This document shows positions 1-9,015 of a stretch of DNA of 64,000 nucleotides, one piece after another. The notes below the pieces were generated by a model, which did not search any database, was not told where the DNA came from, and saw nothing but the letters and a program-made list of their open reading frames with translations. This DNA is from Mesorhizobium sp. LNHC252B00 (GTDB lineage Bacteria > Pseudomonadota > Alphaproteobacteria > Rhizobiales > Rhizobiaceae). A program made the position numbers and the translations under genes. The stretch spans positions 16,560 to 80,559 of the forward strand of contig NZ_AYWO01000009.1 of NCBI RefSeq assembly GCF_000502955.1. Direction: 5' to 3'. How positions within the stretch are numbered: the stretch's first letter is position 1; every line of letters begins with the position of its first letter.

Positions 1-104
1 CCCTATAAGTTGTACCAGATTTCAAATTCAACTCAAGAGTCGAGCCTCGTCTGAAACCAAGTCTTATGCCGAGCGGCGATTTCTCCTGTCTGCTCCTGAC
101 TCCT

Positions 105-440
105 CACACCCCGATCGCCGCTACCAATAGCCGGTTCTGCCTGTGTATCGCGGCGCGTACCTCCGTGGTCCTTGCCTCGTCGCGCTTCGCGATGAACATC
201 GTGTCATGTTGCCGTAATCAGTTCGCGGAATGCTGCCCCGTCGGTATCCCAGCCGCATAAGGCCAAGCGCCTACGGCCGGGCGACCAGAGGGCAAATCCG
301 CGCGGTGAGCGAGCGATCGGGCCCGGTACAGGCCTGGCCGAACGGGCTGTCGGGCAGTTGTGTCGAGATCGCCATCGCCTGCCGCCACATCTCCTTGCTC
401 GGATAGCGTAGCGAGGTGTTCGACAGGGATGTCGATCATC
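105..440 (-). pseudogene. Decayed partial copy of the TetR regulator gene
   Basis: This is a degenerate second copy of the 3' part of the TetR gene at 2120-2734, in the same orientation. Both copies share the stop-codon context CACACCCCGATCGCC (105 and 2121) and blocks such as CTGGCCGAACGGGCTGTCG (334 and 2357). Substitutions and indels break the reading frame between the blocks, so no TetR-length ORF survives, and the DNA-binding half is missing. A looser match (TTCAACTCAAGAG versus TTCGACTCAAGAG) continues to about position 27. The two copies flank the RTX gene at 565-1914 as a diverged direct repeat. Confidence 0.8.
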
Positions 441-564
441 CTCCGATTTCTTGACACATTTTGTGATTTGCACGCTACCGCTAACGGGGCTCTGGTAGGC
501 ATAGGCCTTTCCGGCTTCAGGCACTTGGCGGAAAGGGCGGGGCGGGTGTGAAAGGTGGCCAACC

Positions 565-1914
565 ATGGCCGAGGCAAGCACCATTGTCTTAAGCGGCGAC
601 TATGGGTACACCCAGTATAAGGTATCCGGCCTGGCCGCCGACACCACCATCGATGCCACCGACGCCTCGTGGATCGTCGCCAATCAGGGAAGCCCCACCA
701 ACCTCTATCCCTTCGCGGTCGTCAACCCCGGCGCCAACCTCCTGGCATTTGGCGGCACGATCAACGGCACGGTCTCACAAACCGGCGACTGGGAGGACAT
801 TTACGTCAACTCCGCCGCAGTCCGTATAAATTCAGCCCACAACTTTGTCATCGACGATTGGACGGTTACCCAGCCCTGGGACGGCATCCGTGTCGGCGGC
901 ACGGGCACCTTCGTCATCGAAGATAGCTATGTCGGCTACTCCCGCGACGACGCGGTCGAGGACGATGACGTCATCGGCGGCACGATCAAGGATTCCCTGT
1001 TCGACCACGTGTTTTCCGGAGTGAGCCTTGGCGACGGTGACGTTGATGGGTCTGACAACACAGTCATCATGGATGGCATGCTTCTGGGCATGGGAGAGTA
1101 CCTTCGCAAAGGCGAGATGACCCACGGTTCGCCGTTTAAACTCGACAAGGGGACAGGCTCTAACGATATCGTGCCCAGCCTGCACTTTATCGATTGTGTG
1201 GTGGCGATCACCGACGTGAACCACAACGGCATGGAGCGGCTGCAGCGGGCCTGGGACAAGACGGTCGAGTCGCACGGCAACTACTATCTCAACCTCTCTG
1301 ACACGCCGCTGCCGTCCAGTTATCCAATGCCGCCCGACGGTTGGACGGTCCTTCAAGGCCAGGCGGCGCGCGACTACTGGGCCAACGCCAAGGCGGTCTG
1401 GCATGCAGCCCATGACGGGACTGACCAGCCACCGTCACCGCCGACCCCGCCTACCGACCCGACCACGGGAACTACCGGGGACGACACTTTTTTCGGCACT
1501 GCCGCGGCCGATACCTATGATGCTTTGGCTGGCAACGACATACTGTGGGGCCGGGGTGGCAACGACGTGCTCAACGGTGGCGCCGGCAAGGACACCTTCG
1601 TGTTTGACACGGCCTTTGGCCCGGACAATGTCGCTACGCTCCCCGACTTCCACGCAGCGGACGACGCGCTCTATCTCGACAACGCCGTCTTCACCAGCCT
1701 CGGCCCCGGATCGTTGTCCAGCCCGACGCAGGTGAACTCGTCCTATTTCGAGTTGCGCCAGCACGCCACCAGCCATAACGATTACCTGCTCTACAACCAG
1801 ACCACAGGCATTCTGTACTATGACCCCGATGGCTCGAAATCGGCCGCTCAGGTGGAAATCGCCCACCTACAGGCCGGGGCGGTCCTGACCTTCCACGACG
1901 TGTACGTCATTTGA
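565..1914 (+). CDS. Secreted beta-helix protein with C-terminal RTX calcium-binding repeats
   Basis: A 449-residue protein with no Sec signal peptide. Residues 1-200 carry short alternating strands (repeated Ix[23 protein letters not shown] patterns) typical of a right-handed parallel beta-helix of the pectate-lyase fold. A proline/threonine-rich linker lies near residues 287-300. It is followed by RTX nonapeptides ([19 protein letters not shown]) and a hydrophobic tail ending FHDVYVI. RTX repeats with an uncleaved C-terminal signal are the usual mark of type I secretion. No catalytic residues can be assigned, so an enzyme acting on polysaccharide is only a guess. No type I secretion genes lie nearby. 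The ATG start has only a weak GGTGG upstream. A TTGACA at 451 could be a -35 box. Confidence 0.8.
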   Translation: MAEASTIVLSGDYGYTQYKVSGLAADTTIDATDASWIVANQGSPTNLYPFAVVNPGANLLAFGGTINGTVSQTGDWEDIYVNSAAVRINSAHNFVIDDWTVTQPWDGIRVGGTGTFVIEDSYVGYSRDDAVEDDDVIGGTIKDSLFDHVFSGVSLGDGDVDGSDNTVIMDGMLLGMGEYLRKGEMTHGSPFKLDKGTGSNDIVPSLHFIDCVVAITDVNHNGMERLQRAWDKTVESHGNYYLNLSDTPLPSSYPMPPDGWTVLQGQAARDYWANAKAVWHAAHDGTDQPPSPPTPPTDPTTGTTGDDTFFGTAAADTYDALAGNDILWGRGGNDVLNGGAGKDTFVFDTAFGPDNVATLPDFHAADDALYLDNAVFTSLGPGSLSSPTQVNSSYFELRQHATSHNDYLLYNQTTGILYYDPDGSKSAAQVEIAHLQAGAVLTFHDVYVI

Positions 1915-2119
1915 TCGCCGATGCGATCGCACACGGCACTACGAAGCGCGGGCGTGAGGTCCGACGAGCTACGCCGGATTCTGTGAAGGCTTATTGGCGG
2001 ATCGGACTGCAAAGATCCCTCCCCTAGAGATGCCGCTATGGGTTGCACTTCAGGTTCGACTCAAGAGGGCTGGGCACCGTCGCCTTCCAACGATCGATAC
2101 TGCCGCCCGTTCTTGACAA
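1915..2119. other. Intergenic spacer, no gene seen
   Basis: About 200 bases between the RTX gene and the TetR stop codon. No ORF or terminator hairpin is convincing. Its right part resembles the sequence at about 27-104, as the outer edge of the TetR duplication. Confidence 0.5.
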
Positions 2120-2734
2120 TCACACCCCGATCGCCGCCACCAGTATCCGGTTCTGCCTGCGTATCGCCGCGCGCAGTTCCGGGATCTTCGCCTTGTCGCG
2201 TTTAACGAACTCGATGAACATCATGTTCATGTTGTTGAAGATCAATTCGCCGAGCGCCGCCCCGTCGATGTCCTGCCGCACAAGGCCGAGCGCCTGCAGC
2301 CGGGCGATCAGCGCGCGGATCTGTTCGGTCAGCGCGCGGTCAAGCGCGGTGTAGGCCTGGCCGAACGGGCTGTCGGGCAGTTGCGTCGAGATCGCCATCG
2401 CCTGCCGCCACATCTCCTTGCTGAGATAGTGCAGCGAGTGCTCGATATAGATGCCGACCAGCGTGTCCAGCGCATCGCCGACATTGGCCGGCGGCCTGGC
2501 GACGACGCCCTGCCCGGCATTGAGCACCTCGTTGACCTCCAGCGAGACGATGGCGCCGAGGATGTCGCCCTTGTTCTGATAGTAATTGTAGATGGTGCCG
2601 ATCGAGACTTCGGCCTGGGCAGCGATAGCCTCGATCTTGGCACCCTCATAACCGGCGTCGCGGAAAAGCTCCGCGGCCGCCTCGATGATGCGGCGGTGCC
2701 GATCCGCCTTTTGCCTTGCCCGCAATCCGCTCAT
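2120..2734 (-). CDS. TetR/AcrR family transcriptional regulator
   Basis: A 204-residue protein of normal TetR length. The N-terminal helix-turn-helix spans about residues 13-58 (RIIEAAAELF, then EVSIGTIYNYYQNKGDIL, the recognition-helix signature of the family). The C-terminal part is helical and is expected to bind a ligand and dimerise. It is divergent to the ABC-transporter operon starting at 2826, and a near-perfect palindrome sits in the 91-base gap between them. It therefore probably represses that operon and itself, with the transported compound or a metabolite as inducer. A decayed copy of its 3' part lies at 105-440. Confidence 0.92.
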   Translation of the reverse strand: MSGLRARQKADRHRRIIEAAAELFRDAGYEGAKIEAIAAQAEVSIGTIYNYYQNKGDILGAIVSLEVNEVLNAGQGVVARPPANVGDALDTLVGIYIEHSLHYLSKEMWRQAMAISTQLPDSPFGQAYTALDRALTEQIRALIARLQALGLVRQDIDGAALGELIFNNMNMMFIEFVKRDKAKIPELRAAIRRQNRILVAAIGV

Positions 2735-2759
2735 CTTAGCCTCTTGCCATAAAAACAGA

Positions 2760-2787
2760 ATTGACTCAATTTTAGAATTGGTTCAAT
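2760..2787. promoter_or_regulatory. Palindromic operator between TetR gene and ABC operon
   Basis: A 28-base imperfect palindrome, ATTGACTCAAT at 2760-2770 and ATTGGTTCAAT at 2777-2787 around TTTAGA. Most positions of the two arms agree after reverse complementing. Each arm is itself a TTGR-N-TCAA near-palindrome, so two TetR dimers could bind. It lies in the divergent intergenic region, where TetR-family operators usually overlap both promoters. The site is seen directly; its binding by the adjacent TetR protein is inferred. Confidence 0.7.
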
Positions 2788-2825
2788 TTTTTGCAAGAAG
2801 CCACAAAGGCAAGGGAGAACACTCG

Positions 2826-3917
2826 ATGTCCGATAAACCTGCATCCAGGAATCCGCTTTCTGTTCTGAGGAGCCGTCTGCATGCGGCGTGTGCCGCCACC
2901 GCGCTGCTGCTTGGAGCAGGCAGCGCTGCCCAGGCCGCCGACCTCAATGCGCTGATCTGGTGCGATCATGCCGATCCGGCGCTGCTGCAGCCGTTCGAGG
3001 AGGCCAATGGCGTCAAGGTCAACGTCAAGGAATTCGAGGGCACCGGCGCTGGGCTCGCCATCGTCGAGCAGTCGCAGCCGGGCGACTGGGACGTGATGGT
3101 GATCGACAGCATCGACGTGCCGCGCGGTGTCGAGAAGGGCCTGTTCGAGCCGCTGCCGGAAGACAGACTGCCACTGGCTGACCTGTTCCCGCAGGTGAAG
3201 ATGGACGGCTCCACCGTGGTCGGCGGCAAGCGCTACGGCATCACTGAAAAGTTCGGCTACAACACGATCGGCTACAACAAGACCAAGGTCGACCCGGCCG
3301 ACATGCAGTCGATGGCTGCGCTGACCGGCGACAAGTACAAGGGCAAGGTCGCCATCTACGACTACTATCTGCCGGTCATCGGCATGGCCGCGCTGGCCAT
3401 CGGCAAGAAGACGGCCGAGCTGACCGAAGCCGACCTGCCCGCCCTCAAGGATGAGCTTCTCAAGATGAAGGCGAACGCCAAGCTGGTCGGCGAAGTGACC
3501 GCCAGCCAGACGGCGCTGGCGACCGGCGAGGTCGACATACTTGTTGGTGGCGGCGAATGGGTGACGGCGGGGCTGGCCAAGGAAAACCCGGCGCTGGACT
3601 TCTCTATTCCCAGAGAAGGTGCAGTTCTGTGGTCGCAGTCGCTGGCCATGTTCAAGGATTCCAAAAATAAGGACATGGCGCTGAAATTCATCCAGTACAT
3701 CATGAGCCCGGAAGGCCAGGCGCGGCTTGCCACCTCGTCCTGCTACTGGGGCATGCCGGCGAACACCAAGGCGACGCTGACCGACGAGCAGAAAAAGATC
3801 CTGCGTTTCGACGAGCAGCCGGGCTTCCTCGCCCGCGCCCAGTCCTATCCGGCGCCGAACGCCGATCTCGACAAGAAGATGCAGGATATGTGGACCGAAA
3901 TACTGCAGGCAAAATGA
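2826..3917 (+). CDS. ABC transporter substrate-binding protein, polyamine type (PotD-like)
   Basis: A 363-residue periplasmic binding protein. The N-terminus has an Arg-containing head, a hydrophobic core (ACAATALLLGAGSAA) and a cleavage site after AQA near residue 37. The mature protein has the layout of extracellular solute-binding proteins of the spermidine/putrescine group. The ATG at 2826 is chosen because AAGGGAGAA lies just upstream; the frame is open further upstream but without a ribosome site. It is the first gene of a five-gene operon (binding protein, two permeases, ATPase, hydrolase). The exact substrate cannot be read from the sequence; a polyamine, opine or amino-alcohol is possible. 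Confidence 0.9.
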   Translation: MSDKPASRNPLSVLRSRLHAACAATALLLGAGSAAQAADLNALIWCDHADPALLQPFEEANGVKVNVKEFEGTGAGLAIVEQSQPGDWDVMVIDSIDVPRGVEKGLFEPLPEDRLPLADLFPQVKMDGSTVVGGKRYGITEKFGYNTIGYNKTKVDPADMQSMAALTGDKYKGKVAIYDYYLPVIGMAALAIGKKTAELTEADLPALKDELLKMKANAKLVGEVTASQTALATGEVDILVGGGEWVTAGLAKENPALDFSIPREGAVLWSQSLAMFKDSKNKDMALKFIQYIMSPEGQARLATSSCYWGMPANTKATLTDEQKKILRFDEQPGFLARAQSYPAPNADLDKKMQDMWTEILQAK

Positions 3918-3930
3918 GCGATTGCGGCTG

Positions 3931-4776
3931 ATGAAGTCAATTGGAAGCAACGGGCGTGCCTTGCCCTGGGCGCTGGTGACGCCAGCGCTCAGCTGGACGC
4001 TTTTGTTCTTCGTGCTGCCCTTCATCGCCATGGGGCTGTCCAGCCTGACGGCGCATGAGGGCGGCGGCTTCACGGCGTCCAACTACAGCCAGTTCTTCAC
4101 CAACCCCTCCTACTGGCAAGCGATGGTGAACTCGCTTGAGGTGACGGCGATCGTCACCGTCGTCTCCGTGCTGCTCGCCTACCCGTTTGCCTGGATCCTG
4201 GCGGAACAGGTGCCGGAACGCTGGCAACGGCTGGCGCTGATGCTGGCCGTGCTGCCGTTCTGGACCTCCTATGTCGTGCGCTCCTATTCCTGGCTGCTGG
4301 TGCTGGCACAGAACGGCGTGGTCAACCGGGCGCTGACCGGCACCGGCCTGTTCAGCGAGCCGCTGCAACTCGCCAATACACGGTTCGCCACCGTCACCGG
4401 CTTCGTGCATTTCTTCATCATGCTTTTGACGCTGACGATCTTCGCCAACCTCAAGCAGCTCAGCCCGAGCTACCGCAAGGCCGCCGCCGATCTCGGCGCC
4501 GGGCCGGTGCGCACCTTCCTGCATGTCGTCCTGCCGCTGACTTTGCCCGGCATCATGGTCGGCGCCTTCCTCACTTTCGTGCTGTGTATCGGCGACTACA
4601 TCACGCCGCAGATCCTGGGCGGCAACAACGAACTCCTGATGCCGCAGCTGGTGATGATGCAGATCGGCCGGCGCGGTGACTTTCCGCTGGCCTCGGCGCT
4701 GTCGATCATCCTGATGGCGGTGGTCACCATTGCCTATCTCGGCTGCGCGCGCTGGCTGAAGATCGAGCGAGCCTGA
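3931..4776 (+). CDS. ABC transporter permease, PotB-like
   Basis: About 281 residues with six predicted membrane helices, beginning with TLLFFVLPFIAMGLSSL. The inner-membrane coupling motif (EAA loop) is seen as YRKAAADLGAGPVRTFLHVV followed by LPLTLPG. It forms the import channel together with the next gene. The ATG at 3931 follows the binding-protein stop by 13 bases; a TTG at 3922 in the same frame is an alternative start. The next gene starts one base after this stop, so translation is probably coupled. Confidence 0.9.
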   Translation: MKSIGSNGRALPWALVTPALSWTLLFFVLPFIAMGLSSLTAHEGGGFTASNYSQFFTNPSYWQAMVNSLEVTAIVTVVSVLLAYPFAWILAEQVPERWQRLALMLAVLPFWTSYVVRSYSWLLVLAQNGVVNRALTGTGLFSEPLQLANTRFATVTGFVHFFIMLLTLTIFANLKQLSPSYRKAAADLGAGPVRTFLHVVLPLTLPGIMVGAFLTFVLCIGDYITPQILGGNNELLMPQLVMMQIGRRGDFPLASALSIILMAVVTIAYLGCARWLKIERA

Positions 4777-4777
4777 G

Positions 4778-5560
4778 ATGGCCAGGATCGTCCGCATCGC
4801 CTCGTGGCTCTACGCCGTCCTGATCTACGGCTTCATCTTCCTGCCGGTGATCGTGCTGGTGCTGTTTTCGTTGCAGGCGACGTCGTTTCCGATCCCGCCC
4901 TTCACCGGCCCGTCGCTGCGCTGGTACGATGCGGTTCTCTCCGACCCGCGGCTGACCTCGGCGCTGGTCAATTCGCTGCTGGTGGCGTCCATCTCGTCGT
5001 TTGCGGCCGTCACGCTCGGCTTCCTCTCCGCCTGGGGCTTTGCCCGTTTCGTCCTGCCCGGCTCCGGTCTGCTGCGCGGGCTGATCACGCTGCCACTGAC
5101 CGTCAGCTACCTCATCATCGGCATGGGACTGCTGGTGCTGTTCAACTGGGCCGGGGTGCCGAAATCGCTGCTCGCCGCCGGCATCGGCCATGTCGTGATC
5201 AACCTGCCGCTGTGCTTTGCCATCATCTACAGCCAGATGGGCGACCACCAGATCAACATCGAACGCGCCGCGCGCGATCTCGGCGCGCCGGAATGGAAAG
5301 TGCTGCTGTTGATCACCGTGCCGGTCATGGCGCCGGCAATCTTCGCCGGCTTCTTCCTGTCGATGACCTTCTCGTGGGACGAGTTCGTCATCTCTTTCCT
5401 TTTGACCCGTTTCGACACGACCTTGCCGGTGGAAATCTGGAACCTGCTGCGCTCCGGCCTCAACCCGAAAACCAATGCCGTCGGCTCGCTGGTCTTCGCC
5501 GTCTCGATCGTGCTGGTCGTGCTGTTCGAACTGACATTGCTGCGCAGGAGAAGAGCATGA
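4778..5560 (+). CDS. ABC transporter permease, PotC-like
   Basis: A 260-residue inner-membrane protein, the second permease of the importer. Helices include LIYGFIFLPVIVLVLFSL near the N-terminus. The EAA loop reads IERAARDLGAPEWKVLLLIT. It ends in a basic tail (LLRRRRA), and its stop codon overlaps the start of the ATPase gene (ATGA at 5557). PotB/PotC-type permeases work as a heterodimer with one ATPase dimer, which matches this operon. Confidence 0.9.
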   Translation: MARIVRIASWLYAVLIYGFIFLPVIVLVLFSLQATSFPIPPFTGPSLRWYDAVLSDPRLTSALVNSLLVASISSFAAVTLGFLSAWGFARFVLPGSGLLRGLITLPLTVSYLIIGMGLLVLFNWAGVPKSLLAAGIGHVVINLPLCFAIIYSQMGDHQINIERAARDLGAPEWKVLLLITVPVMAPAIFAGFFLSMTFSWDEFVISFLLTRFDTTLPVEIWNLLRSGLNPKTNAVGSLVFAVSIVLVVLFELTLLRRRRA

Positions 5561-6621
5561 CTGCACCCCTGGTCGACATAAGTTCCGTATCGCATCGCTT
5601 TGGCCAGCAAATCGTGCTGAAGAATGTCTCGCTCAAGATCGAGCCGGGCAGCTACACGATCCTGCTCGGACCCTCAGGCTCCGGCAAGACGACGCTGCTG
5701 TCCATTCTGGGCGGCTTCGTCACGCCCAGCGAAGGCAAAGTGTTCATCCGCGGCGAGGACTGCACCTCGGTGCCGCCGGCCAAGCGCCCGACGACGACGG
5801 TGTTCCAGGACTACGCGCTGTTCCCGCATATGAGCGTCGGCGGCAATGTCGGTTTTGGGCTGCGCATGCAGGGCGTCGACGGCGCGACCCGGGCTGCAAA
5901 GGCACGCGAGGCGCTGGCGCTGGTTGGGCTGGCCTCCGCTTTCGACAAGAAGCCGCATCAGCTCTCCGGCGGCCAGCGGCAGCGCGTGGCTCTGGCGCGG
6001 GCGCTGGTGATCGAACCGGCGGTGCTTTTGCTCGACGAGCCGCTCGGCGCGCTCGACCTCAAACTGCGCCGGCAAATGCAGGACGAGTTGAAGGCAATCC
6101 AGAAGCGCGTCGGCACAGCCTTCATCCATGTCACCCACGACCAGGAAGAAGCGATGGCGCTGGCCGACCATTGCGTGGTGATGAATGACGGGCGCATCGA
6201 GGACGAAGGCCCGCCCGAGCGCGTCTATGCGCGGCCGGCGACGCGCTTCTCCGCGACCTTCATGGGCGAAAGCACGATCCTCGCCGGCAAGGTTGCGGAG
6301 GCCAAGGACAGGACCAGCACGGTCGCGACGCCCGTCGGGCCGATTTCACTGCCCGGCGCGTTGCCGGTCGGCTCGGCCGTCGGGCTCGCCATACGGCCGG
6401 AGCATCTCGTCTTCGGCGTGGCCAGCGGCGATGTCGGGCTTGGCACGGCCGAGGTGAGCGACATCGTCTTCCAGGGCAGCTTCAAGCGCGTGCTCGCCGT
6501 TTCCGTCGAAGATCCGTCGCTACACTTCATCGCCAGGCTGCCGCCTACCTCCACCGTCCAGCCTGGCGACACGGTCGCGATTTCGTGCGATATCGGCGCG
6601 ATCATCCTTTTGACGGATTGA
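5557..6621 (+). CDS. ABC transporter ATP-binding protein, PotA-like
   Basis: A 354-residue ATPase that drives the importer. The Walker A motif GPSGSGKTT is near residues 38-46, the signature LSGGQRQRVALARAL near 135-150, Walker B LLLDEPLGALD near 157-167, and the switch histidine is in THDQEEAM. The C-terminal 110 residues fit the TOBE regulatory domain of this subfamily. The start ATG overlaps the permease stop. The hydrolase gene follows after two bases. Confidence 0.93.
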   Translation: MTAPLVDISSVSHRFGQQIVLKNVSLKIEPGSYTILLGPSGSGKTTLLSILGGFVTPSEGKVFIRGEDCTSVPPAKRPTTTVFQDYALFPHMSVGGNVGFGLRMQGVDGATRAAKAREALALVGLASAFDKKPHQLSGGQRQRVALARALVIEPAVLLLDEPLGALDLKLRRQMQDELKAIQKRVGTAFIHVTHDQEEAMALADHCVVMNDGRIEDEGPPERVYARPATRFSATFMGESTILAGKVAEAKDRTSTVATPVGPISLPGALPVGSAVGLAIRPEHLVFGVASGDVGLGTAEVSDIVFQGSFKRVLAVSVEDPSLHFIARLPPTSTVQPGDTVAISCDIGAIILLTD

Positions 6622-6623
6622 AC

Positions 6624-7385
6624 ATGGGCACGCTTCCGCTCATCGACGCTCCAGACTGGTACGAGACCATCCGCATGGGCGATGGCGTGACGCTGATCCA
6701 CGAGCCGTGGATCAAGCCATTCTTCCGCTGCAACATGTGGCATGTGCGCGGCCGCGACCGCGATCTCCTGTTCGATACCGGGCTTGGCCATTTCAGCCTC
6801 AGGCGTCATGTGCCGCTCGTGAGCGAGCGACAACTGACCTGCGTCGCCAGCCACACGCATTTCGATCACATCGGCTGCCACCATGAATTTCCCGATCGCT
6901 GGGTGCATGCAGCCGAGGCTCAAATCCTCGCCGATCCGCGCAACGAATGGACCGCCGCCAGCACCTACGCGACGGACGAGATGTTCGAGGGCATGCCGCA
7001 AGGCTGGGACACGGCACGCTACGGCATTCTACCCGCACCCGCCGGTCGTCTGCTCGCACATGGCGATGTCGTCGATCTCGGCGACCGCGCCTTCGAGGTG
7101 ATCCATACGCCCGGCCACTCGCCCGGCGGCATCGCGCTCTACGAAAACAGGACGGGCATCCTGTTATCCGGAGACATCATCTATGACGGCCCGCTGATCG
7201 ACGATGTCTACCACTCCGTGGTCGATGACTATGTCGCCACCTTGCTGCGCCTGCGCGACCTCGACGTCTCGGTCGTGCATGGCGGCCATTTCCCGAGCTT
7301 CGGAAAAGTGCGCTATCGCCAGCTTGTCGACGAGTACTTGGCGCAGAAGCGGCAAGCCGGCTGCCATCTGCGGCAGCGTTCATAG
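6624..7385 (+). CDS. Metallo-beta-lactamase-fold hydrolase
   Basis: A 253-residue cytoplasmic protein with the full metal-binding set of the fold: SHTHFDHIG (HxHxDH), HTPGHSPGG, SGDIIYDG and VVHGGH. Such enzymes bind one or two zinc or iron ions and hydrolyse esters, thioesters, lactones or phosphodiesters; the family alone does not give the substrate. It starts two bases after the ATPase stop, so it belongs to the TetR-controlled operon. A role in the first step of breaking down the imported compound is the simplest inference. The ATG at 6624 is preferred to one at 6585, which lies inside the ATPase gene. Confidence 0.88.
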   Translation: MGTLPLIDAPDWYETIRMGDGVTLIHEPWIKPFFRCNMWHVRGRDRDLLFDTGLGHFSLRRHVPLVSERQLTCVASHTHFDHIGCHHEFPDRWVHAAEAQILADPRNEWTAASTYATDEMFEGMPQGWDTARYGILPAPAGRLLAHGDVVDLGDRAFEVIHTPGHSPGGIALYENRTGILLSGDIIYDGPLIDDVYHSVVDDYVATLLRLRDLDVSVVHGGHFPSFGKVRYRQLVDEYLAQKRQAGCHLRQRS

Positions 7386-7878
7386 CTGAGTTGAGCGTGA
7401 TTTCGGCGATCAGCGCCGGCTGACGATCCGTTGGCGAAACCACTCGAACACCACTCAATACCTTCTTGGTAGCCGGTTTGCGCAGCAGCTTTGGCGCACG
7501 CTATCGACGCGGCGGCCGACCGGATCTGCTGAGGAGAACTTCGTGACTACAGCGCCCTTTGTGGGCATGGCGCCCCGGCGGCATCACCACAGCGCGACGC
7601 CGTGGGTTGAGGCCGGAAGCTCGTCTCTTCGGACTGGCGCACCAGTTCGGCAAAGAGCAGCGCGAAGCTTCCCAGCATCAGAAAGACGATGATCAGGCGT
7701 GTTACCGGCAATATGACGGCCTCGACTGGCTAGCCCCACGCCACCCATCCGATGCCCGGCTAACATGACGGGTCCGGCTTTACGAGAGCTTAAGCCCGGT
7801 CTTAACCATCACATTCGCGCAGCCTCTGACATGACGCGCGAACGGCACGTCCGCAACCCGCCGTTCTGCCGTCGCCTT
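7386..7878. other. Intergenic region with a possible remnant of a small membrane protein
   Basis: About 490 bases without a convincing gene. On the minus strand a frame opening just after a TAG at about 7730 and closing at 7547 encodes about 54 residues from a TTG. It includes one hydrophobic segment (RLIIVFLMLGSFALLFAELV) followed by a polar tail. It could be a tiny membrane protein or the remains of a longer one. There is no clear ribosome site. Nothing else is recognisable. Confidence 0.3.
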
Positions 7879-7950
7879 GCCATCCGGGATAGCCACGGCA
7901 TCCGGGATAGCCATGGCATCCAGGATAGCCACGGCATCCGGGATAATGCC
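7879..7950. repeat. Four tandem 18-bp repeats
   Basis: Four head-to-tail 18-base units of consensus GGCATCCGGGATAGCCAC occupy exactly 72 bases. Units two and three each carry one or two substitutions and unit four diverges at its end. The array ends 89 bases before the NAD kinase start. Each unit contains GGCATCC/GGGATAGCC, giving weak internal dyad symmetry. It is too short and lacks the spacers of a CRISPR array. Its role is unknown; it may vary in copy number between strains. Confidence 0.85.
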
Positions 7951-8039
7951 TCTCTTTGCAGACCTGGCCCGCCCATGCTACCCCGGCGCTGGCGCGGCCC
8001 AGCAACAGCGTGCTGCCAACCGGTCGTCGTCGGGGAACC

Positions 8040-8813
8040 ATGAGCAAAACCGCCAGCCGCATCGCCTTCGTCTCGTCCGACACCGCCGACGCCAAGACGG
8101 CGCTGGAAGGCCTGTCGGCGCGCTATGGCCAGTCCTCCGTCGAGGATGCCGAGATCGTCGTCGCGCTTGGCGGTGACGGCTTCCTGCTGCAGACGCTGCG
8201 CGAGACGATGGGGACCGGCAAGAAGGTCTACGGCATGAACCGTGGCACCATCGGTTTCCTGATGAACGAGTACCGGTCCGGCGGGCTCACCGAGCGGATC
8301 GCGGCCGCGGTCGCAGAAACGATCCGCCCGCTGGAGATGCTGGCCGAGACCTCGGCAGGCGAAACGCTTTCGGCGCTGGCGATCAACGAAGTCGCGCTGT
8401 GGCGGCAATCCTATCAGACGGCCAAAATCCGCATCACCGTCGACGAGCAAATACGGCTCGAGGAACTGAGCTGCGACGGTGTGATGATCGCGACGCCGGC
8501 CGGGTCCACCGCCTACAATCTTTCCGCGCACGGGCCGATCCTGCCGCTCGACGCGCCCCTGCTGGCGCTGACCCCGGTCAGCCCGTTTCGCCCGCGCCGC
8601 TGGCGCGGCGCGCTGCTCTCCAACAAGGCGACCGTGCGCTTCGACATTCTCGAGCCGGAAAAGCGGCCTGTGAACGCCGCCGCCGACCATACGGAAGTCA
8701 AGGCGGTGACCTCGGTCACGGTCAGGGAATCGCCCACTGCGACGGCGACGTTGCTGTTTGATCCCAACCATTCCTGGAACGAACGCATTCTCGCCGAACA
8801 GTTCCGCTATTGA
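8040..8813 (+). CDS. nadK: NAD kinase
   Basis: A 257-residue enzyme that phosphorylates NAD to NADP. The family's GGDG motif is present (VALGGDGFLLQ, near residues 41-51), as are NRGTIGFLMNEY and the conserved TPAGSTAYNLSA block. The length fits the short alphaproteobacterial form. The ATG at 8040 is chosen because the protein then begins directly with the first strand (SRIAFVSSD). The frame is open upstream through the tandem repeat, but that part has no family similarity. It appears to be a single-gene unit. Confidence 0.93.
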   Translation: MSKTASRIAFVSSDTADAKTALEGLSARYGQSSVEDAEIVVALGGDGFLLQTLRETMGTGKKVYGMNRGTIGFLMNEYRSGGLTERIAAAVAETIRPLEMLAETSAGETLSALAINEVALWRQSYQTAKIRITVDEQIRLEELSCDGVMIATPAGSTAYNLSAHGPILPLDAPLLALTPVSPFRPRRWRGALLSNKATVRFDILEPEKRPVNAAADHTEVKAVTSVTVRESPTATATLLFDPNHSWNERILAEQFRY

Positions 8814-8895
8814 GCCGGCGCCGCGACCGACACCTCGATTAAGCATCCCGATTAAGGTTACAACTTCACAATCGCGCCAATCACGGCCGTTTCTG

Positions 8896-8924
8896 TTGAC
8901 AAATCGAGGGCTTGCTCCTAATTG
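8896..8924 (+). promoter_or_regulatory. Putative sigma-70 promoter of the RNA helicase gene
   Basis: TTGACA at 8896-8901 and TAATTG at 8919-8924 are separated by 17 bases. This fits the housekeeping promoter pattern of Rhizobiales. A leader of about 85 bases would follow. The leader contains AGACGCCGTT twice in tandem (about 8964-8984), which may affect its folding. Confidence 0.45.
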
Positions 8925-9015
8925 CAATACCAATCTTGCAGGCGCGTGGCGCTTGCCGCGATAGACGCCGTTAGACGCCGTTGCGCTTCCCCGAACCAGC
9001 CAAAGACAGCAACAA

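Noticed and set aside
2772..4082. Minus-strand open frame of 436 codons
   Set aside because: Antisense shadow of the ABC binding-protein and permease genes, whose motifs and signal peptide are clear.
7879..7950. Possible CRISPR array
   Set aside because: Units are directly adjacent with no spacers and only 18 bases long, and there are no cas genes.
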